This document shows, in pieces, positions 59,370-64,000 of a stretch of 64,000 nucleotides of DNA; positions within the stretch are counted from its first letter, which is position 1; each line of letters starts with the position of its first letter. The stretch comes from Bacteroidia bacterium. Its GTDB lineage: Bacteria > Bacteroidota > Bacteroidia > 2-12-FULL-35-15. Under the pieces are notes generated by a model. The model was not told where the DNA came from and ran no database searches. It saw only the letters and a program-made list of their open reading frames with translations. Where the stretch lies: positions 62,001-126,000 of the forward strand of contig JAURXZ010000035.1 in NCBI GenBank assembly GCA_030654175.1, written 5' to 3'. Both the position numbers and the translations under genes were made by a program.

Positions 59370-59794
59370 AGTCGATTGAAGTTCAACAGTTTTGCCGTTG
59401 TAAGTTGTGCAGGTTTTACAATTATTAGATTTTTTGTTGATATAATAATTAAATACGTTGCCAATAAAAGTCCAAACATACCAGAATATAGTAAGGTTGT
59501 CCAATTGTCATTGTCGTAAAAGTTGTAAGCGTAAATAATTAGTCCGCTTGAAACAACTGCAATAATAATTGGTGAAATGTTTTTGTGTTTTCGATAACTA
59601 ATAAAAAGTCCAATGGTTGATATTACAGCCATTGCCTGAAAAACCCACATTGTCCAACCACCAAAAAGTTCAAAACTACCGAGTCCAAGTGCCGAAGCTC
59701 CAAAAGCAAAAATTGGAAAACAGCAAGTTGAAAATAGTGCAGTCAAGAAAAGTCCAACCGTTCCAAATTTATCTATGTTACTAAATAATTTCAT
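59366..59794 (-). CDS. MerC family mercury/metal transport membrane protein
   Basis: The 142-residue protein has about four membrane helices. The first carries the paired cysteines FSTCCFPIFAF (residues 21-31), as in MerC, which moves Hg(II) across the inner membrane using a membrane thiol pair. MWVFQAMAVISTIGLFISYRKHKN, PIIIAVVSSGLIIYAY and LLYSGMFGLLLATYLIII follow. The last 20 residues (VKPAQLTTAKLLNFNRL) are polar and overlap the upstream part of the GDCCVxC frame. It is the first gene of the metal operon. In place of mercury another soft metal is possible, as no merA is in the window. Confidence 0.82.
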   Translation of the reverse strand: MKLFSNIDKFGTVGLFLTALFSTCCFPIFAFGASALGLGSFELFGGWTMWVFQAMAVISTIGLFISYRKHKNISPIIIAVVSSGLIIYAYNFYDNDNWTTLLYSGMFGLLLATYLIIISTKNLIIVKPAQLTTAKLLNFNRL

Positions 59795-59877
59795 TGTCTG
59801 CTTACTAATACAATTGTTGGTGTATAAAGCCCTTAATTCATTTTATATTGATTTTAACTGAGTCGAAATTGGCTTCG

Positions 59878-59885
59878 CAAATTTA
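59878..59885 (-). promoter_or_regulatory. Candidate -7 element of the merC operon
   Basis: On the minus strand TAAATTTG matches TAnnTTTG, 84 bases upstream of the merC ATG. No clear -33 element or operator is visible in the 221-base spacer. Confidence 0.35.
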
Positions 59886-60015
59886 GGTGATGCGATATTG
59901 ATTCAGCATTACACAATTAAAACTAAGGTTTACATCATTCACACATTTTATTCAGTTACTTTTTCTAAATAGGGTATAACGGAGCAAAAAAATTATAACG
60001 ATTGCGTTTAAAATT

Positions 60016-62070
60016 TTATTTATTTATGAAAAACTTTTGAGTTGTAAACTCATTACCAACTTTCATTTTCACATAATACATCCCACTTGAAAATTTGTTT
60101 GTTTGAATAGCAACCGAATGAAGACCAGATGATTGCTTTCCTGCTTCTGATACAATAATTTCCCTTCCGGTCATATCCATTATTTCATATGAAACGTTAT
60201 CGGATTTAGAAAGCAGGTACTCAATAGTGAAAGAAGAACCTGCTGGATTAGGATATATCAATAAAGAATAACCTGTGGCATCCATATTTTCTACTCCTGC
60301 CGAAATGCTGCCCAGATTAATATTATCAATGTATAGATTATTTCCACCATCAGTTACATTAACAATTTTGATAAGTACATTACTATTGTTAGAATAGGTG
60401 CTTAAATTAATGTTGGCTGTTTTCCAAACTGTATTACTATCAGGTAGGTATGGTGCGGTTTGCGTTGCGCCAGTGGTCATAGGTGTTCCTGTTTTATAAA
60501 ATTTTTGTGCCCAGGTTACTCCGCAATCACTGGATACCAAAACAATTAATTCATCCGAATAATTATTATCCGATTTTGCATATGCCCATTTAAAATTCAA
60601 GTAGGGTGTACCTGTGAAAGTTGTAAAATCGAAACGGGGCAACATAATAGCATCGGACTGTCCGTAATTAATATTTATTAAATTATTGATTTTTGCAGAT
60701 ACAATTCCTGCGTAAGCAGTGGCAATTGTATCACGTTCCCAGGTGATGCCCACATCAGGATTATCAATTGTAATTCCATTTGATGGAAATAAAAAAGTTT
60801 CAAAGTCTTCAAAAAAGGGCAAAGCCTGGCCAACAGGGGCGGTTGATACGTTAATATAAGTTGACTGTATTACACTATCGCTTCCACTGCTTCCTGTTGC
60901 AACTAGTTTAACAGCATAAGTACCTATTGCAGCATAAGCAACTGTTGGGTTTAAAGCAATAGATGTTGCCGGTGTTCCTCCTGTGAAGTACCACTGGAAG
61001 GTCAAAGGATCGTTCAACGTTTTATTTGTAAAAAGAACTGAATTTCCAATGCAAATATTCTGAGCATTTGATGTAAAGTCCGCAATCACATTACAAGCAG
61101 GGGAAACAAAACCACTATCACAGCCGGTTTCGACCATATTTGATTGTTGCCATATATCATAACGCAAAGTTGTGAGGGAGGCTTGCATCCTTGCTTTTTG
61201 TCCCGCTGTTAACATACTTTTGCAACCATCATCAGAATAATCCATGTAGTTTTGAATCTGATCACTAACATCCGGAAAATCATTTGAGCAGCTATTTATT
61301 ACCGGGCAGCCAAAATTAGGGTTGAATGCAGGAGGCGTGTCACAAACGTAATCTCCATCGGAACAAGTATCAATTCCACATCCTCCGTTAAAGGTGTGGT
61401 ATAGGCCCAACCAGTGCCCAATTTCATGTGTGGTAGTTCTGCCAAGTGAGGCTGCTGCTGTTCCTATACGTCCAAAATAATCATGTCTTACAACAATTCC
61501 ATCTTCATCAGGAGGGCCTCCGGGATAAGATGAATAGCCTAAAGTTCCGCTACTGCCATTGATGGTTTTAACGATATACATATTGAGGTATCGGGTGTTA
61601 TCCCAATAGCTTAGGTTTTTCAATTGCGAACGTTGATAAGTAAGGTGATTCGCAAGAGATGACTGTATCCGAACTATTCCATTGGTGCATCTGTCATCAG
61701 GAGTTTTCTTCGCTAAACAAAATTCTATTTCAGTATCAACTCCGTTTCCATCTCCACTAGTTCCTGCTATTTTTCTGAAATCTTCATTCAATACTGTTAT
61801 CTGACCTTGTATTTGTGCATCGGAAATATTTTCCGTTCCTCCGTTATGAATAACATGAACAACTACAGGAATAATTTTTACAGCTGTGGAAGAGTGATTT
61901 TTATTTACGATTGTTTTTAGGATTACATTGGAAATAATTTTATCAGTTTTTTCTAACTGAGTTTTATGATGGCGTTTGTAATTATCGAAAAAGCAAGGCT
62001 CGGTAGCCTTTTGTGCATAGTTACTATAAAATAAAGTAGCAAAAGTAAAAGTTGTTAAAATAAGTTTCAT
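60016..62070 (-). CDS. Secreted M43 (pappalysin-like) metalloprotease, T9SS type A
   Basis: The 684-residue protein has a signal peptide (MKLILTTFTFATLFYSNYAQ) and a propeptide-like stretch. A metalloprotease domain (about 65-310) carries the zinc motif HEIGHWLGLYHTF (near 215-227; HExxHxxGLxH), plus cysteines in GGCGIDTCSDGDYVCDTPP and NYMDYSDDGC (the Met-turn region). A PKD domain follows (about 325-405, FQWYFTGGTPATS), a further beta domain with RFDFTTFTGTPYLNFKWAYAKSD, and a T9SS type A sorting domain (about 605-684, LLIYPNPAGSSFTIEYLL, SSGMYYVKMKVG). It is expected to be a secreted protease. It starts two bases before the end of the next gene upstream. Confidence 0.92.
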   Translation of the reverse strand: MKLILTTFTFATLFYSNYAQKATEPCFFDNYKRHHKTQLEKTDKIISNVILKTIVNKNHSSTAVKIIPVVVHVIHNGGTENISDAQIQGQITVLNEDFRKIAGTSGDGNGVDTEIEFCLAKKTPDDRCTNGIVRIQSSLANHLTYQRSQLKNLSYWDNTRYLNMYIVKTINGSSGTLGYSSYPGGPPDEDGIVVRHDYFGRIGTAAASLGRTTTHEIGHWLGLYHTFNGGCGIDTCSDGDYVCDTPPAFNPNFGCPVINSCSNDFPDVSDQIQNYMDYSDDGCKSMLTAGQKARMQASLTTLRYDIWQQSNMVETGCDSGFVSPACNVIADFTSNAQNICIGNSVLFTNKTLNDPLTFQWYFTGGTPATSIALNPTVAYAAIGTYAVKLVATGSSGSDSVIQSTYINVSTAPVGQALPFFEDFETFLFPSNGITIDNPDVGITWERDTIATAYAGIVSAKINNLININYGQSDAIMLPRFDFTTFTGTPYLNFKWAYAKSDNNYSDELIVLVSSDCGVTWAQKFYKTGTPMTTGATQTAPYLPDSNTVWKTANINLSTYSNNSNVLIKIVNVTDGGNNLYIDNINLGSISAGVENMDATGYSLLIYPNPAGSSFTIEYLLSKSDNVSYEIMDMTGREIIVSEAGKQSSGLHSVAIQTNKFSSGMYYVKMKVGNEFTTQKFFINK

Positions 62071-62071
62071 C

Positions 62072-62956
62072 CTAATTAATTATTAATTTTTTATTTAATA
62101 TGTTTTTTTTACTTCTTATTTGCATAATATATATTCCTTTCCTCCAATTGGATATATTGAGAACATTGCTTTGGCTTAAAAATGAATTTCTGCTGATTAA
62201 TGCGCCAAGGCAATCGTAAAAAACAACTTCAACAGGAAAGGTTAATTCACTATTGAGTTTAATAGTTATAACTTCACTTGATGGATTAGGGGAAATGGAA
62301 ACGGAATTAGAATTTAGAAATTTTTCATCAATCCCAGTGGCGATTCCATTAAATTGTAAGTCATCTATGTAAATGTAACTTCCGTCTTTTGGAATACTAC
62401 TACTTGAAGAAATCACAATGATAGCACTATCAGGAGTATCTTCGCTAACGTAATTTAAATACGTACTGTTATAAAACCAATTGTGTTCCATTGAATTAAA
62501 ATAACTTGCACCAAAAGCGATTGTATCTCTTTTAAATTGAGTTTGATTCCACTTAGTCAATAGTATTTTTACGCTTGATGAATCGCTTGGGTCATAGGGC
62601 ATATATTGAATATAATAACTGAGGTATTGTGGCCGATTGGAATATGGGAATCCTGATTTAGGTTTATAGGTTATTGTATCAATTTTACCACAGACAGCAA
62701 TTCCCGGAACAATTCCTTTCCCCGGTATAGCTTTTGAGATTAGATACAAATATGAAGCGCCCGAATAGCCCGGGCTTCCTTTAACACAAGTATAAATACC
62801 GTTATTAAAAGTTATTTGATTCAAGTTATCCCAGTTGTCGGAGGTTTGATAGCCATTAGTAGATGTCCAAAATTCAAAGCTACCGTTTGGTATTTGAGCC
62901 TTGGTAAATACTGATATCATTAAAAAGCATAGTATAGTTTCAATACGTTTATTCAT
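62072..62956 (-). CDS. Secreted protein with T9SS type A sorting domain
   Basis: The start at 62956 (MNKRIETILCFLMISVFTKAQ) gives a signal peptide; an in-frame start at 62989 adds a poor lead. The 294-residue protein begins its mature part with IPNGSFEFWTSTNGYQTSDNW, the NGSFE opening typical of PCMD or carbohydrate-binding-like jelly-roll domains, with YIYIDDLQFNG near its end (about 190-210). A T9SS type A domain follows (about 222-294: SVSISPNPSSEVITIKL, VEVVFYDCLGALISR, WRKGIYIMQI). It lies two bases from the M43 protease gene and is probably coexpressed. Its ligand is unknown. Confidence 0.82.
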   Translation of the reverse strand: MNKRIETILCFLMISVFTKAQIPNGSFEFWTSTNGYQTSDNWDNLNQITFNNGIYTCVKGSPGYSGASYLYLISKAIPGKGIVPGIAVCGKIDTITYKPKSGFPYSNRPQYLSYYIQYMPYDPSDSSSVKILLTKWNQTQFKRDTIAFGASYFNSMEHNWFYNSTYLNYVSEDTPDSAIIVISSSSSIPKDGSYIYIDDLQFNGIATGIDEKFLNSNSVSISPNPSSEVITIKLNSELTFPVEVVFYDCLGALISRNSFLSQSNVLNISNWRKGIYIMQIRSKKNILNKKLIIN

Positions 62957-63005
62957 ATTCTTAAATATTAAAGAAAAGAGTTCCATCATTAAACTTATTA
63001 TACTA

Positions 63006-63221
63006 CTATTTTTTTTCTAAATCCATTTCACACACGCGACATTGCCCTGCTGTTGTGTAAGCAGTATCACCTTGGCATTGCATAGGGCATTGGTATTTTA
63101 TTGTTGCGGTGTCCGCTGCAACAACTAAAGCTTTACCAACGTTGTTTTGTGAAGTATTGCTATTGTTGCACGATGCAAAAATTGCGGCTGCAATAATTAC
63201 GATAAAAGTTATTTTTCTCAT
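63006..63221 (-). CDS. Heavy-metal-binding-domain lipoprotein (71 aa)
   Basis: The protein has a lipoprotein signal (MRKITFIVIIAAAIFASC, lipid cysteine at residue 18). A single domain with YQCPMQCQGDTAYTTAGQCR and VCEMDLEKK follows (about 43-71), the same CPM...CxVCxMxL pattern as at 31974-32219. It overlaps the multicopper oxidase gene by four bases, so it is likely to pass or sequester copper for that enzyme; the pairing is the evidence, the transfer is inferred. Confidence 0.87.
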   Translation of the reverse strand: MRKITFIVIIAAAIFASCNNSNTSQNNVGKALVVAADTATIKYQCPMQCQGDTAYTTAGQCRVCEMDLEKK

Positions 63222-64000
63222 TGTATAATGATTTTTTGAGTGAATAATTTGTATTTGGTTTTTAATTGGATGAAGTAAATGCCACTTGCAAAGTTTGAAG
63301 TTTCAACCCGCATGTTTTTATTGACTTGTTCCGAATAAATTTGCTCACCTAAGGAATTGAAAATACTAACTGAATATTTTTCGTTGTGGGATGAAATGAT
63401 GTTTAAAAAATGGGATGTTGGGTTTGGGAAAAAAGAAAAATTATTTTCAAAATTGATGTCATTGATCCCTGTTGAAGTGGTGTCCAATACTAGAAAACTT
63501 CCCATCATTCCATCATCTTCGTGATGAAGCAAATGGCAATGATACATATATGGAACACTGTCATCTGCAAAATCCTCAAACTTTGTAATGAACTCTACAT
63601 ATTGCTGTGGCATGACTAACACCACATCTTTTTTGCCTTGCTCGTAATTAGGAACTGCTCCACCATTTACATTCAACAAATAAAAGTGCATGTCGTGAAT
63701 ATGAAACGGATGCGCAATACCAGTGTTGTTCGTTATTCTCCACTTCTCGGTGTTGTTGAGGTAAGTGGTTACATTAATGGTGTTCATATCAAAATGAACC
63801 CCGTTAATATTGAAGGGGCCTGCCACTTGACCAACCGGACTCATCATAGTGTCAGGTTGCAGATTAAAATTCCTTGAAACAGTATAAGTAGTCCACTGAG
63901 TATTGGTTGAAAGTGCGGTTGGTATTGTTGTAACAGGGCTTCCGGTTTGTGACACCACATTTATTTGCAGTATACCAAAGTCAGTACCGTTTAAAGGATT
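63218..64000 (-). CDS. Multicopper oxidase with T9SS type A domain (5' truncated)
   Basis: The frame is open to the window edge (NPLNGTDFGILQINVV... at 64000), so about 260 C-terminal residues are visible. They include the final cupredoxin domain with HPFHIHDMHFYLL (type 2/3 ligands) and YMYHCHLLHHEDDGMMGSF (HCHxxxH...M, type 1 and type 3 copper ligands). A T9SS type A domain follows (FFPNPTSHFLNIIS, VSIFNSLGEQIYSEQ, FASGIYFIQLKTK). Multicopper oxidases of the CueO type oxidise Cu(I) to less toxic Cu(II). The sorting domain implies export beyond the outer membrane. It is coupled to the metal-binding lipoprotein by a four-base overlap. Confidence 0.93.
   Translation of the reverse strand, partial: NPLNGTDFGILQINVVSQTGSPVTTIPTALSTNTQWTTYTVSRNFNLQPDTMMSPVGQVAGPFNINGVHFDMNTINVTTYLNNTEKWRITNNTGIAHPFHIHDMHFYLLNVNGGAVPNYEQGKKDVVLVMPQQYVEFITKFEDFADDSVPYMYHCHLLHHEDDGMMGSFLVLDTTSTGINDINFENNFSFFPNPTSHFLNIISSHNEKYSVSIFNSLGEQIYSEQVNKNMRVETSNFASGIYFIQLKTKYKLFTQKIIIQ

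Overview
The window looks like a chromosomal segment of a free-living, low-GC Bacteroidota bacterium. The evidence is a PorV-type type IX secretion (T9SS) outer-membrane protein, at least six proteins with T9SS C-terminal sorting domains (types A and B), VTC/DUF4956 and DUF2490 genes, a Bacteroidota-type split cytochrome oxidase cluster, -7 elements of the form TAnnTTTG, and many short AT-rich intergenic repeats. No tRNA, rRNA, CRISPR array, intact insertion sequence or phage integrase was recognised.

Layout. 1-4.9 kb: 3' part of porV, ispF, then a leftward block (DUF2490, DUF4956, VTC, two small secreted proteins). 5-11 kb: a 974-residue SBBP-repeat T9SS protein and a leftward operon of a lipoprotein with a ten-G coding tract, an ECF sigma factor and a membrane-anchored anti-sigma-like protein. 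11.2-15.9 kb: cytochrome c oxidase accessory genes (ctaB, two subunit III genes, subunit IV, SCO, DUF420), without subunits I and II. 16-19.7 kb: MazG-like pyrophosphohydrolase, rpsF-rpsR-rplI, and divergent dnaX. 20-25.9 kb: a 1,961-residue collagen-like protein with a pyocin-knob region and an S74 intramolecular chaperone. 26-37.3 kb: ftsE-like ATPase, a TPR protein with an outer-membrane partner, a metal-binding lipoprotein, a VOC protein, a thioredoxin-like T9SS protein, an outer-membrane protein and gyrB. 37.8-41.6 kb: two surface proteins enclosed by inverted copies of a structured repeat. 42-46 kb: a stress-type group (FAD/Rieske oxidoreductase, general stress protein, peroxiredoxin, DsbA-like protein). 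46.1-49.5 kb: a cassette-like region with unrelated small secreted proteins separated by inverted and tandem repeats. 49.6-64 kb: a leftward metal-resistance region (MerC, GDCCVxC protein, CPH-type P-type ATPase, a CusA pump split into two reading frames, TolC, two adaptor proteins), with a T9SS metalloprotease, another T9SS protein, a metal-binding lipoprotein and a partial T9SS multicopper oxidase upstream of it.

How it fits together. PorV belongs to the machinery that exports the T9SS clients found through the window. The copper/heavy-metal genes form a plausible route: periplasmic capture by small CxxC metal-binding domains (found in four proteins), export by the ATPase and by the RND-TolC pump, and oxidation by a secreted multicopper oxidase.

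Most unusual content. The intergenic spaces hold several families of structured repeats whose stems differ between copies yet stay self-complementary (32.8-33.0 kb, 37.7/41.9 kb, 39.8/48.9 kb). The 46-49.5 kb region has attC-like inverted repeats and could be an integrase-less gene-cassette cluster. These readings are by eye; no folding or database search was run.
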